Shown: positions 9,571 to 18,447, counted from the stretch's first letter. The stretch: 21,840 nucleotides of DNA from Saccoglossus kowalevskii (GCF_000003605.2 NW_003132861.1:30002-51841), one strand, 5' to 3'. Made by a program: numbers and translations. The notes: generated by a model not told the origin, from the letters alone.

Positions 9571-9935
9571 TTATTGAGTTGCCATAGAGGGCATGCTTTT
9601 ATTGTGTTGCCATATACATTGTATAGAGGGCATGCTTTTATTGAGATGCCATAGAGGGCATACTTTATTGAGTTGCCATAGAGGGCATACTTTATTGAGT
9701 TGGCCAAGCAGTCATTCTTTTTTGAGTTGGCATAGCGGTCATGCCTTTATTGATTCGTCATATAGGGCATGTTTTTATTGACTTGCCATAGAGGGCATAC
9801 TTTATTGAGTTGCCATGGAATGCATGCTTTTATTGACTTGCCTAGAGGGCATACTTTTATTGACTTGCCATAGAGGGCATGCTTTTATTGACTTGCCATA
9901 GAGGGCATACTTTTATTGACTTGCCATAGAGGATT
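9571..9935 (+). repeat. 28 bp minisatellite, about 13 degenerate units
   Basis: The unit is TTGCCATAGAGGGCATGC followed by TTTTATTGAC, 28 bp measured between 9862 and 9890. Some units are shorter because of ACTTTATTGAG. A 5' unit carries an insertion, ATATACATTGTATAGAGGGC, near 9611, and a similar ACACTGTATAGAGGG occurs just after the array near 9950. Units in the middle (9695-9775) are the most diverged, while the last four (9830-9930) are the most homogeneous. The core GGGCATGC contains the palindrome GCATGC. Confidence 0.9.
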
Positions 9936-9959
9936 GCTTTGTATGCATTACACTGTATA

Positions 9960-10330
9960 GAGGGATAGATGAAGTAAGTATGCCCTGACACACGTAATGA
10001 CCTGAAACATAATTGTTTATGATATGAGCATTTTATTGGCCCTTAACACCAGGAATTATTTTCCAATGTTAACAGGCAAATGTTTTTGTTGCGTTTAAAG
10101 AATGAAACGGTCATACTGCGGCGATAACATTTGTATTGCCTTAATCTCAGCTGATGTATGTTAAGATTATTACTCCCAAAACAATCATAGATATTCCCAT
10201 CAGTAGCGAAATTCCGAGAAAAGTTTGGTAGTTGCAGCTGCTGTTTTACCTAACACAGATTACCCATGGAAATTATACTATACACATACTATACACAGCC
10301 ACCTTTTGTGAAAACACAGTTGTAATACAT
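9960..10330. other. Spacer, nothing recognised
   Basis: Mixed-composition sequence with no open frame of note, no RNA gene and no transposon end seen. Confidence 0.35.
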
Positions 10331-10336
10331 ATACGG

Positions 10337-10391
10337 ATTGGTTAATAACCAACTTGACCCATTAGGTCAAAGGACACTGCTGCAGGTCAAA
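10337..10391. promoter_or_regulatory. Cluster of nuclear-receptor-like half-sites and a palindrome
   Basis: TTGGTTAATAACCAA (about 10339-10353) is a 7+1+7 perfect inverted repeat. It is followed by TTGACC and GGTCAA arms (about 10354-10370). Next comes AGGTCA-A-AGGACA at 10364-10376, a direct repeat with one-base spacing (DR1 layout), and then a third AGGTCA near 10385. AGGTCA direct repeats are the known binding pattern of RXR/HNF4-type receptors. Binding here is inference from motif spacing only, and no gene is visible nearby. Confidence 0.3.
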
Positions 10392-10519
10392 TTTGCAAAT
10401 GCATCATGTTGGAAAGTGATTTTCATCGAGAGTTTGCGTACGATCCAACACATTCGTCAGTGGAGATAATGATGAGAATTTTGACTTTGACTGTGTTCCA
10501 ACAGACTCTAATGTCTGGT
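10386..10519 (+). other. Weak exon-like segment (acceptor-like and donor-like edges)
   Basis: CTGCAG at about 10380-10385 could serve as an acceptor, although it lacks a pyrimidine tract. GTG|GTACGTAATT at about 10520 is a fair donor. One frame is open across all 134 bases and a second across most of it. No domain was recognised, and the region sits among repeats. It is listed only as a candidate for transcript mapping. Confidence 0.12.
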
Positions 10520-10521
10520 GG

Positions 10522-10610
10522 TACGTAATTAATATTGTAATAAAATGTGCATATTTGACTTTTTCTGTTTCTTCATTGTAAAAATCAATGACGACGCAAC
10601 TAATTACGTA
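10522..10610. repeat. Inverted repeat TACGTAATTA ... TAATTACGTA
   Basis: Perfect 10-base arms lie at 10522-10531 and 10601-10610, separated by 69 bases, and similarity extends a few bases with mismatches. It may be the ends of a small palindromic element or a chance AT-rich pair. No target-site duplication was clear. Confidence 0.4.
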
Positions 10611-11045
10611 ATTTGACTTTCCCTCAAAGACACAATTACTCCCCTCAATCTGTCACATGATGAAACAAAATTTTCATTGGCACTCTTTTTCGAGGGGGAT
10701 GCTCAGGTAAGCACCCACTCCTAAAAAATCGTGATTTTCTGAGTTGAGGCCCCTGGGCGCTAACGCGGTCGAGTCCGGTAAGTTGGTGCCTCTGACGATT
10801 GAATTATTAACATGTAGTTGAAAAGTGTACAAACGCTTGAAGCTGTTTTTATTGCGGAAGTGTTTAACTATAACTGGGTGTAAAATTAATAAAAATATGC
10901 CATGCAGTTAAAACACTAATTGAAATATATTGCATGTCATCTAGCAATATTTTAATGAACATCAATAAATCATAGTCACCCAGTGTCTTATGTACTCTGT
11001 GTATTAAAGGCAGTTAAACGCATGTATATGCAATGCATTATGGGA

Positions 11046-11095
11046 GAAAAAAGCATGCCCTCTATGGCTACTCAACAAAGTATGCCCTTTATGGC
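11046..11095 (-). repeat. Two inverted units of the 28 bp minisatellite
   Basis: GCATGCCCTCTATGGC and TATGCCCTTTATGGCAAC are reverse complements of the 9571-9935 unit, spaced as tandem units. A further single piece, GTGCATGCCCTCTACAC, lies near 11980. The pieces in opposite orientation bracket about 1.1 kb, which suggests an inversion or an element flanked by repeat copies. Confidence 0.8.
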
Positions 11096-11099
11096 AACT

Positions 11100-11757
11100 G
11101 AATACAAACAGCAAAGACCTCAACAGGAGCTTGCATCCTGTGACAGTCGATAGAAGATAATCAAAAACTATTATATAAATTATTATCAATTTTATTTGAA
11201 ATATTTGCAAATTTTTTGTTATGTTTTTTTATATGATTATTCATATCAATAATAATATATCATTCATGTCACCAAACAAAAATTTAAGATAGGAAAAATT
11301 ATTTGCAATATAGAAACCAGTTGCAAAATGCTAATTTTGACCCTTTTTCTATGATAGTTTGAACTGTTGTTTTTTCAAAAAATTGTCCAGTAATCCTAAT
11401 TTTTTTTTTTTACAATTTCAGTATCCCAATTATATTATTGTTTAAAGTATGAAAATAATGAAATACTGTAAAACCATTTATTATCAACGACATTTAATCA
11501 GTAAACTTGATAACCATGAAATCATCCAAATTCTTGCAAGAAATGTATACACAGCTTTTCAGGTTAGATATAATTTGTTCGTCTGAGTTCTCCAATAGAT
11601 GAGTTATAATAATTTATTTTATTGAGGCGATTAAAGTCACGCTTGTAACTTTCTTTTTATATGCATTGTAACCTGTTCCCCCAGGTTAGTGGGGTATATT
11701 TCTTTAGAGAAATGAAAATAAAAAATAATTTAATTTCATTATTTTGATGTTTTGAGC
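11100..11757. other. AT-rich stretch with a possible element end
   Basis: TACTGTAAAACC at 11464 resembles the CTGTAAAA ends of the MITEs elsewhere in the window, but no partner end of the same family was found nearby. No gene was seen. Confidence 0.35.
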
Positions 11758-11890
11758 ATATTCACTATGTTTTAATTTCACGAATTTGTCATGGAAACAA
11801 TGAGTTTCATTGTTTTTTTACATGTTCACCAAGATTAAATTTAAGGAATTTTACTTATCAGCGAAATTAAAACCCAGTGAATTTACAGTA
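11757..11890. mobile_element. Short palindromic MITE-like element
   Basis: Left arm: ATTCACTATGTTTTAATTTC at 11760-11779. Right arm: GAAATTAAAACCCAGTGAAT at 11862-11881, its reverse complement with two mismatches. The right end continues to TTTACAG-TA, the same CTGTAAA/TA end seen in the other MITEs. The left terminal bases are decayed (GAGCATATTCACT). It is about 134 bp and non-coding. Confidence 0.65.
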
Positions 11891-12503
11891 TATTCTTCAA
11901 ATCAATCTAAATCAATATGTAATACCACTACATTAACTTGTACAATAGAGGTATATGCAAAGGTTTGATGCAATATTATTGTGCATGCCCTCTACACTAT
12001 CTAAAAATACCATAAACATAAAAATTTCCAATTTAAATTACGCTTTTTTTAAAATCAATATTAGTGTCATAAACGACTCTTCAAAAAAATCTTGCTTTGA
12101 ATATTAATAAACCACTGGAGATACCTAGTCCAATGAATATTAATTTGAGCAGAGAGCTTATAATCTAAGCTAGATTTGTAAACAATGAAGCATCACTGAG
12201 TTATAGGATGAATGTTCGTCTTCGTAGGTCAGTACATTGTCAATAAGTGTGTCTAAGGGATAAGACCATCAAATACTCTGAAAATGAAGATAACAAACAT
12301 CTACATTTTTGGATTCGTTCACAAAATAATTGTAATTTCCCATCGCCAGTAAATCAAATTATGTCTCATTGGAGGAAATATCAGTCAAACAATCAATGCA
12401 CTGTAGATACTTGAATAAATCATTCCAATCAATTTCATTTTTTTTTTTTTTGCAAATTAAGTTTTTCCCGATCAATCTCTGTAAAATATAATTTTATTAT
12501 TAC
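11891..12503. other. AT-rich stretch, no gene seen
   Basis: It contains a poly-T run near 12440-12452. No open frame, RNA or transposon end could be supported. Confidence 0.35.
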
Positions 12504-12617
12504 TTTTTATAGATTTCATTTATGTGCAATCAATTTCTATCATGTTTTGTTGTCTATTGCTGATATCTCTCATGTATTGTGTCATTATATTTGAATATTT
12601 AATGACATGTTTTACAT
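12504..12617. repeat. Dispersed repeat, module 2 alone
   Basis: These 114 bases match 13628-13741 at all but about four positions (roughly 96 percent by eye). The shared segment runs from TTTTTATAGATTT to ATGTTTTACAT. The 66-codon minus-strand frame here is AT-driven and also partly present in the other copy, so it is not a gene. Confidence 0.85.
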
Positions 12618-12876
12618 TTCCCGACAGATTTAGAGATTTAGCTTTAAAAACTTTAATTGTTATTAGGGGTTGGACATTAAAAAGTCCATGATTGAATTTT
12701 GTAAAAAATAAAAAACACATTCACACTTAAAAGAAGAAAAGAAAAAAGAAAATGTGAAAAATCAAATGAAGCTCAAAATGAGGGAAATGATTTGTATAGT
12801 AGTTCCCCACCCCATCAGAGTTTCTAATCCTCTACATGTATTAAAAATTTACTGCATTACATGTTTGGCCCTTACC

Positions 12877-13089
12877 TACTGTAGAATACTTTATTTTCGC
12901 TTGGAATTTATTTTCGCTATTTTCGCTGAAGGGATGATTCAGTGAAAATAAAATCCAGCGAATATACTTTTTTTTCCTATACTTCACATTAAACTCATCA
13001 AAAATCAGTGAAAATAAATTCCAAGCAAAACGCCCAAAAAGCCTTTTCAGCGAAAATTAATTCCAGCGAAAATAAAGTATTCCACAGTA
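12877..13089. mobile_element. MITE-like element, family 1 copy 2, TA-flanked
   Basis: The ends are TA-CTGTAGAATACTTTATTTTC and GAAAATAAAGTATTCCACAG-TA. The inverted termini match over about 30 bases with few differences, and TA borders both sides. The interior carries repeated CAGCGAA/TTCGCTG motifs and matches copy 1 at 1371-1565. It is 213 bp with no coding capacity. The better arm identity suggests it is the younger copy. A 63-codon frame at 12754-12945 runs into the element and is a by-product. Confidence 0.88.
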
Positions 13090-13562
13090 TTACAAAATGA
13101 ACTTTTTGATCTGCAAACTTTATTCCTGTAGTTTCATTATTAGTGATGATTCAGACGACACAGTTACTCGAGTTGAATGAAGTTTTATTTTAGTTGTTTT
13201 CAGCCACCGTGTGAGCTTCAATTGTACGATCCTCGAGGGCCAGTGTAATTAGTACAGGGATGCTGTTTTTATTATTGTTAGCCGTGTATGATAACAGAGT
13301 CAATTTTATTGCTGGGTATTGTATCCCGATGCAATTAACGATCACAAACAGTCATATCCCGGGAGAAGAGACATACCTCGAATAGCTAAGTAACGACAGT
13401 GTTGAGGTTACAGTAACTATTCAATGCATTTCTAATCTCTGTTCAAAAATATATATGATGCTACGTAATACATCCTTATTCTATTAATTGCTTTGTAAAA
13501 TGACAGGTGTTTTATTGAAAACCTGTCGTGATTAAAATAAAAAAAAAAAAAAGGAGAGAAAA
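13090..13562. other. CpG-richer non-coding stretch
   Basis: Between about 13195 and 13390 the sequence is less AT-rich and has CpGs (ACGATCCTCGAGG, CCCGATG, CCCGGGAG). No frame, splice pair or RNA was recognised. It could be a conserved non-coding element; this is inference from composition only. Confidence 0.3.
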
Positions 13563-13741
13563 TGTAGGGATTAACTTTTGCAGTAAAATAATCCTATTTT
13601 GTGAACAAAAATATGCCTTTTCTTCCTTTTTTATAGATTTGATTTATGCGCAATCAATTTCTATCATGTTTTGTTGTCTATTGCTGATAGCTCTCATGTA
13701 TTGTGTCATTATATTTGAATATTTAATGAGATGTTTTACAT
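13563..13741. repeat. Dispersed repeat, modules 1 and 2 joined
   Basis: Bases 13563-13632 match 15150-15219 with about one difference, and 13628-13741 match 12504-12617 with about four. This copy therefore holds both modules, overlapping at a T-rich TTTTTATAG junction, while the other copies hold one each. Module 1 contains a small inverted repeat, TAGGGATTA ... TAATCCTA. The 77-codon frame at 13528-13761 spans it and is not a gene. Confidence 0.85.
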
Positions 13742-14290
13742 GTTACATGTTTTACAATTGAAAAAAAAGATATGAATGTAATATAACAGAAAAAAAAGTC
13801 AAAGGCATAAATAAATTCAAAAATAAAGTACAAGATACATTTATTCTGTTTATTTGTGTGAGTAAAAGTGAGAAAGCCCTGATAACCAAAATGAATATTC
13901 ATGAGGTAATATATAGTATAAACACAAACTTTATTTTTCAATTACTTTTTTTGTTTCAAATTACAGTGGTTAGGAAGCTAATTTAAACTAGAAAGTATAA
14001 AAATATTGCCCAAGAATAAAAAAAAAAGTATCTCTATAAAATATGAAAAATTAAATGGCAAATGTGAAACGAATTTTAACTTGGAAAATAAATAAAGACT
14101 ACATTCCTTCTATGAATTATAATGTTCTTTAGAGGTAGATACAAAACGATTCTCATAGCATCATATTTACGAGTGATCTTAGAATTTTGAAGAAAAAAGG
14201 CAGTGCAAATTCTATTTTCTTCTGTAGACAAATTGAGCTACACTTCATCACTGTCCCTCCCCTTCTTGTTAACTTGCTGTACGATAAACT
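13742..14290. other. AT-rich stretch, no gene seen
   Basis: Several poly-A runs (13758, 13792, 14020). The 72-codon minus-strand frame at 13723-13941 has AT-driven composition and no domain. Nothing else was recognised. Confidence 0.35.
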
Positions 14291-14382
14291 CCCAGCATGC
14301 AGTGTGGTAAACGCCCAGCATGCAGTGTGGTAAACTCCCGGCATGCAGTGTGGTAAACTCCCAGCATGCAGTGTGGTAAACA
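14291..14382 (+). repeat. Four tandem 23 bp repeats
   Basis: CAGCATGCAGTGTGGTAAAC, plus a three-base spacer, starts at 14293, 14316, 14339 and 14362, exactly 23 bp apart. The copies differ only at one or two bases (CGGCATGC in the third, CGCC against CTCC in the spacer). The 93-codon minus-strand frame at 14153-14434 crosses it and is not called as a gene. Confidence 0.93.
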
Positions 14383-14403
14383 TCCGGTTGACCATTACGT
14401 AGT

Positions 14404-14440
14404 GAACTGCGCATATGCAGTACTTTTGTGTCACGTGCTC
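14404..14440. promoter_or_regulatory. E-box and GCGCATATGC motif beside the 23 bp repeats
   Basis: TGCGCATATGCA (near 14408) loosely resembles an NRF1-like site. TCACGTG (near 14431) is a canonical bHLH E-box. With the four GCATGC repeats immediately upstream, this could be a small regulatory block. No TATA box or exon could be tied to it. Confidence 0.25.
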
Positions 14441-15149
14441 CGTGTGTTTTCTGGAGCTGTGTAGTCAGTATACTGTGAGCAGGATTCTAATTATGATGAA
14501 ACCGTTTACCGATATTGTTGAGTTTGTATTAAAAATAAAAAATTGCCTGTTTTGAGAAAATCAAAAAAAGTGTGAGGCTCAACAGCAAAGCACATGATCA
14601 TTTAATTTATTGATGTTCCTGTGAAACAATGTTGCCTGTTTTTAGGTGATGACAAAAGTCTTTGGTAGCAGTGCCATTGTATATAGTATAGGCACTAATT
14701 TAACCTATGAGCAAGTTTTAATTCCTGTTGAATGATGAAAAATAAATCAGGTGAACAAAATCACTTATTGAACTTATAGATTTAACTTAAGTATAGATGA
14801 TCACAATAATGTTATGAGTGACAAGTGAATATTGTTTTCCAAAATTTTCAAAAAAAAGCCCTTTAGTCCGTTTAGTCCAAAATTAACATAGAAATAAAAA
14901 AAAAAATCATTAAAAATTTGCAAAATGTTTTGATTGGGAAAAAATGATGGAAACTCAAAAAGTTACAATAATGTAAGTCCTACCTAGGATTTCAAATAAA
15001 TGTAGCAACTACACGCACTACATGACTCCCTAGTCTCATTGAAAAAAATCACTTCAGGTCAAATCAGTTCAAGTTAACACATTGTCTGCAGACTCCTTTT
15101 TTTGCTTATTCATCACTGCTATCTGTGGAGGCTTTCAGCAGATAGCTTC
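14441..15149. other. AT-rich stretch, no gene seen
   Basis: A 21-codon frame starting at 14494 was noted but has no supporting signal. No repeats or RNAs were recognised up to the dispersed module at 15150. Confidence 0.35.
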
Positions 15150-15219
15150 TGTAGGGATTAACTTTCGCAGTAAAATAATCCTATTTTGTGAACAAAAATA
15201 TGCCTTTTCTTCCTTTTTT
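15150..15219. repeat. Dispersed repeat, module 1 alone
   Basis: These 70 bases (GTAGGGATTAACTTTCGCAG through TTCCTTTTTT) match 13563-13632 with about one mismatch, T/C in the AACTTTYGC segment. Similarity ends at the T-rich tract before AGTGTAATCG, exactly where module 2 begins in the joined copy. Confidence 0.85.
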
Positions 15220-15779
15220 TAGTGTAATCGCACAATTTTCCATCAGTTTATTAAATAAAGAAATCAACTGAGATGAGAAATCTGAGATCATATTGTGCTT
15301 TTATTTGTCGATCAGTCACGCAATGAAAACCATTTACACTTGCAGTTTTTTGAAAAGCTGAGTTTATCAGAAATTGGAATTGTCAATTAACTAAAAAGGT
15401 TACCTCAACCTTAATTCGTTTTTGATTGAGTTTTCAGCTTCTTGGGTGTCATCAATTCACTGAATTGCATGTGGGATTCTCTGTTTGACTGTCAAATAAT
15501 CACTATAATACAAATACCACTATTCATTGTGAAGCATTTCCCATTAGGAGTGGTCTGATATATTCACAAGACTTCTGTATATTTATTGAGTTCTCATATT
15601 TATACAACTATTTTACCCATGTTACTTCATCCAAGCTGACATCGAAATTCACATTGTGTTTATTTCACACCCAAAGCAATATTCGGACAGCAATGCATGG
15701 TGGAATTTATTGTAGTGAAAACAACAAATACCTTATGCCAGCTTTCTATCAGTATAACTCTTGCAGTAACTTTCAGGTT
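15220..15779. other. Spacer, no gene supported
   Basis: A 104-codon plus-strand frame spans 15654-15968. It has no recognised domain, no clear promoter, and it runs into the 3' side of a minus-strand LINE remnant. I do not call it a gene. Confidence 0.35.
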
Positions 15780-15905
15780 AAAGGGCAGCAGTCATCGCAC
15801 AGCGTCCTGTTCGATATGGGACTCATAGCGACGTATACAACGCGTGTAAAATACATTGTTTATTTACAAGAAATTCGAACACATGCTGCGCGACGACCAC
15901 CACGC
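15780..15905. other. CpG-rich block, possible dispersed repeat or exon
   Basis: The block contains many CpGs (CATCGCACAGCG, AGCGACG, ACGCGTG, TGCGCGACGACC), which contrasts with the CpG-poor surroundings. It begins with TTAAAGGGCAGCAGTCATCGC. One plus frame is open through it, with a basic stretch (HAARRPPRFKF). A repeat fragment seems as likely as an exon. Confidence 0.3.
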
Positions 15906-15959
15906 TTTAAATTTTTGGTCAAGTTACTCAAAACTTTTGCCAACTATAGAACTTTAATG

Positions 15960-16560
15960 GAAAGGTGAATTGAGATCACATTGTAACCTAAAGAATGATA
16001 GTCGTATGTGTTTAAATATATTATGAAACCAGTCTTAAGATTTCTAACAATTGTGTATGGGACGAGATCCCTTAATCTACATCGAGCATTTCTGTATATT
16101 GCAGAAGACTGACCAATATTTGTGAGATATTTCTCACATGTTAATTCATGTTTCACCTTACAATAACTTACAAGTTTAGGACTTCTAGAGCTCTAATCTT
16201 GTCTGAAAATATCAAAGCACCTATGTTTAAACAGAATACACCAGAATTACTTGCATATTGGTCAATCCAAATATGTCCAAAACCATATTTATAGAGAAGA
16301 TTTTTAACTGTCAATGCCTAGCAGATAGTACCGCTCCTGCCATATTAAGTTAAAAAACTTTCAACATTTACATACACTCTAAGATAATTTTGTCCTAATT
16401 CTCCCCTAACAGCCAATTAGTGTACTTTCTCCACATCATTAATATCAGAAAGTGTGCCCCAAATAGCATTACCGTAGAAAAGAATTGGGAGGATTTTACA
16501 ATCAAATATACGAGAAGAAACATCAGGTGGCACACCAACATGGTGTATATAGTGACATCA
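15960..16560 (-). pseudogene. Decayed LINE reverse transcriptase ORF, C-terminal half
   Basis: Read on the minus strand, several frames give LINE-like peptide pieces in the expected order. Near 16530-16420 is FDCKILPILFYGNAIWG followed by DVEKVH then a stop; this matches the post-RT pattern of a 'piLlYGsEvWG' box followed by 'ieklH'. Next come GELG (about 16400) and then VKNLLYKYGFGHIWIDQ (about 16305-16255), a typical 'VK.LL..YGFG.VW..Q' segment. Then KVKHELTCEKYLTNI (about 16155-16110) matches 'K....E.YL..i'. Stops and at least two frameshifts separate the pieces, so it is not functional. The 63- and 70-codon minus-strand frames here are partly fragments and partly shadows of this relic. 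The family is recognised from motif order only. Confidence 0.75.
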
Positions 16561-17482
16561 CTAGCAGTGTCATTCATCTTTAGCATTTTGATTCATAACG
16601 TAGGTATTTGAAGATGGACATTTTTCTGAATATTTAGTTAATAGCTATTGCTGCATCGTCAGTGGAATCCACAAAGTCTCTCCATGATTGTCAGCTTGGC
16701 TCTCTCTCATTTCAGTAAATTTAAAGATTTTCACTGTATCTGCTATTTTTCCATTTTCAGTATAATGCAATACAATATATCAGTGAAAATTAACCCATCA
16801 TTTTAGAAGTTGATGTTTCAATCAGTGAATGCAATTGAAAAATCCTTTATTAAAGTTTAAAAAACGTAAAATTAATGTAAACTAAGAACATCAAGTAGAA
16901 ATGTAATTGGCATATTTGGTACAAAATGTCAATTTAAATGCCACAAGTCAGCTCAATTTCCGCGGCTTTAATCGTTGTTCTGGTTGATGTAGCACGAGAA
17001 GTTGGCTTTTTAAACAATAATTTGATGAATAACTCATGGTTCATCAGATTATTGCATTTTTGTTAACTACATGCTTCTTAAACGTTACTGACACCTATTC
17101 TAAATGAATGCCTTGAGACTCATCTTCAGTTAATTTAATTTTGATTAATGAAGCAAGCTCTTGAAGGAACAAGCGGCTCCCTTGATTGTGCACGTTTTTT
17201 TTATCCCTGAATTTATCCTGCAATTAGCTCAATTCATAGAATATATGTCGGACACTCGACCGTATCATCTGTACGAGGTTTCACTTTGAAGTGTGCGGTA
17301 TATCATCGTATCTTTGATTGGTTCAGCCAAATGTTAGATATTTCATAGAGAATTAATTCTCATCGAAAGATATTTTAGTGTATTAATGTCTGCTTATTAT
17401 TTCTTAACCTTTTAGAATCATATGAAAAACAGTGGCTTATAAAACTCACGAGAATTCAACATAACTATTGTGAAAAACAAAA
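16561..17482. other. Non-coding stretch with homeodomain-like AT motifs
   Basis: No gene was seen. From about 16940 to 17330 the sequence is less monotonous, with CpGs (TTCCGCGGC, GTCGGACACTCGACCG) and TTAATTTTGATTAATG-type motifs. It could be a conserved non-coding element. A hairpin at 17016-17053 is listed separately. Confidence 0.3.
17015..17054. repeat. Short hairpin, 15 bp arms with one mismatch
   Basis: CAATAATTTGATGAA (17015-17029) pairs with TTCATCAGATTATTG (17040-17054) across a 10-base loop, TAACTCATGG, with a single mismatch. It is too short for a typical microRNA precursor. It may be a protein-binding palindrome or a relic of a small element. Confidence 0.6.
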
Positions 17483-17868
17483 ATGGCTGCCTCTAGACTT
17501 ATTTTGAAAAGTCCATTTTGTTCATGGTATTAAGTAATAGTATCCATTCAATTCTCATTGATACATGGAAGGATTTGTTCATTTTTTTTGGCAACAATTT
17601 TTATCAGCAAGCATTTTTTTAACTTTCATGTATCAATAAAAATTAAATGATTATAACAAAATTGTGCAAAGAAGTATTCAGCTAATGATTATGGTTACTA
17701 ATTTAAATGTTAAAATTTTTTTTTCATAAATTAAATTGCTTTGAAACATCAGTTGTTGCATGTTTGGCAATATGTTATTAACATCGTCTCTGTAAAATCT
17801 TTAGAGCTATCATAATTTAAGAAAAAGATATTGGCCAGTTAATCAAAATTTTGTCTAAAGGCAGCCAT
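17483..17868. mobile_element. Candidate MITE with ATGGCTGCCT termini
   Basis: The left end ATGGCTGCCTCTAGAC (17483-17498) and the right end GTCTAAAGGCAGCCAT (17853-17868) are reverse complements at 15 of 16 positions. Both arms continue with an ATTTTGA-like segment. The 386 bp interior is non-coding and holds a second inverted repeat, TTGATACATG (17559-17568) against CATGTATCAA (17628-17637). No clear target-site duplication was seen, which keeps the call below certain. It is unrelated by sequence to the CTGTA-ended elements. Confidence 0.6.
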
Positions 17869-18066
17869 ATAACAGCCGTGCATGAACTTTAAACCCCTTG
17901 ATCCAGGCTTCAACTTTTAGTGCATATAGTATATACGCTATTATAATCTTTGAAATATTGGAAATCTGTGTGATTTAAGACTTTTGGATCAAATCGGATA
18001 AATCAAAGTGACATTAATAGCTTGATACGCAGTCAAAATGACTATTCGGTGATCTGCACATGATGA

Positions 18067-18144
18067 GATGTTATCACTTCCAATTAACTTTCTCATTTTC
18101 TGACTGTACTCGTTAATACACAGATGGAAGCGATATACAACATC
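18067..18144. other. Imperfect 78-base stem-loop
   Basis: GATGTT pairs with AACATC. ATCACTTCCA pairs with TGGAAGCGAT with one mismatch. ATTAAC pairs with GTTAAT. All are nested in order around a 23-base loop (about 18089-18111), with bulges ATAC and ACACAGA on the 3' side. The asymmetric bulges make it a poor canonical microRNA hairpin, but nested three-part complementarity is unusual by chance. The transcribed strand, if any, is unknown. Confidence 0.4.
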
Positions 18145-18243
18145 ATTTTAGTGGTTCACTTATCGGTCAAATGCCATTCCACTAAAAAAAATATCTTTTT
18201 CCAAAAAAAATTTGAAGGTGTTTTTTTTTTGTTTTTGACCATA

Positions 18244-18447
18244 AAGCTTTGAGCGCCAAAGTCAACTTTTGTAACCGTTCACAAAATTTGTTCATAATTT
18301 TTCAAAACTTTTGATCAGAACTTGTAGCAAATAAAGAATTATATTCATTTGAACCAAAATTATCAAAATGAATATAGAAAAACTCCTGAAAACCAACAAA
18401 ATGTCTCACCAAAGTTCGGTTGGAAAAATTATGACGCTCAAAGGCTT
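18244..18447. mobile_element. Degenerate palindromic element, ~204 bp
   Basis: Outer arms AAGCTTTGAGCG (18244-18255) and CGCTCAAAGGCTT (18435-18447) are complementary with one extra base. Inner arms TATATTCATTT (18340-18350) and AAATGAATATA (18366-18376) are perfect 11-mers around a 15-base centre. The flanks between them are weakly complementary. This fits an old palindromic MITE. No target-site duplication was recognised. Confidence 0.5.

Noticed and set aside
10755-10785. tRNA-like B box (GGTCGAGTCCGG)
   Set aside because: It lacks one T of the GGTTCGANNCC consensus. No A box at the right distance and no acceptor stem could be found.
14153-14434. 93-codon minus-strand frame across the 23 bp repeats
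   Set aside because: The peptide repeats (HAGSL..HCMPG) are just the 23 bp tandem repeat read in rotating frames, and the rest is unremarkable.
15654-15968. 104-codon plus-strand frame
   Set aside because: No domain. It extends antisense into a LINE relic and crosses a CpG-rich patch that may itself be a repeat. No promoter or splice support.
16395-16611. 63-codon frames on both strands
   Set aside because: The minus-strand frame is an out-of-frame shadow of the LINE relic, whose true frame here reads FDCKILPILFYGNAIWG. The plus-strand frame is its antisense.
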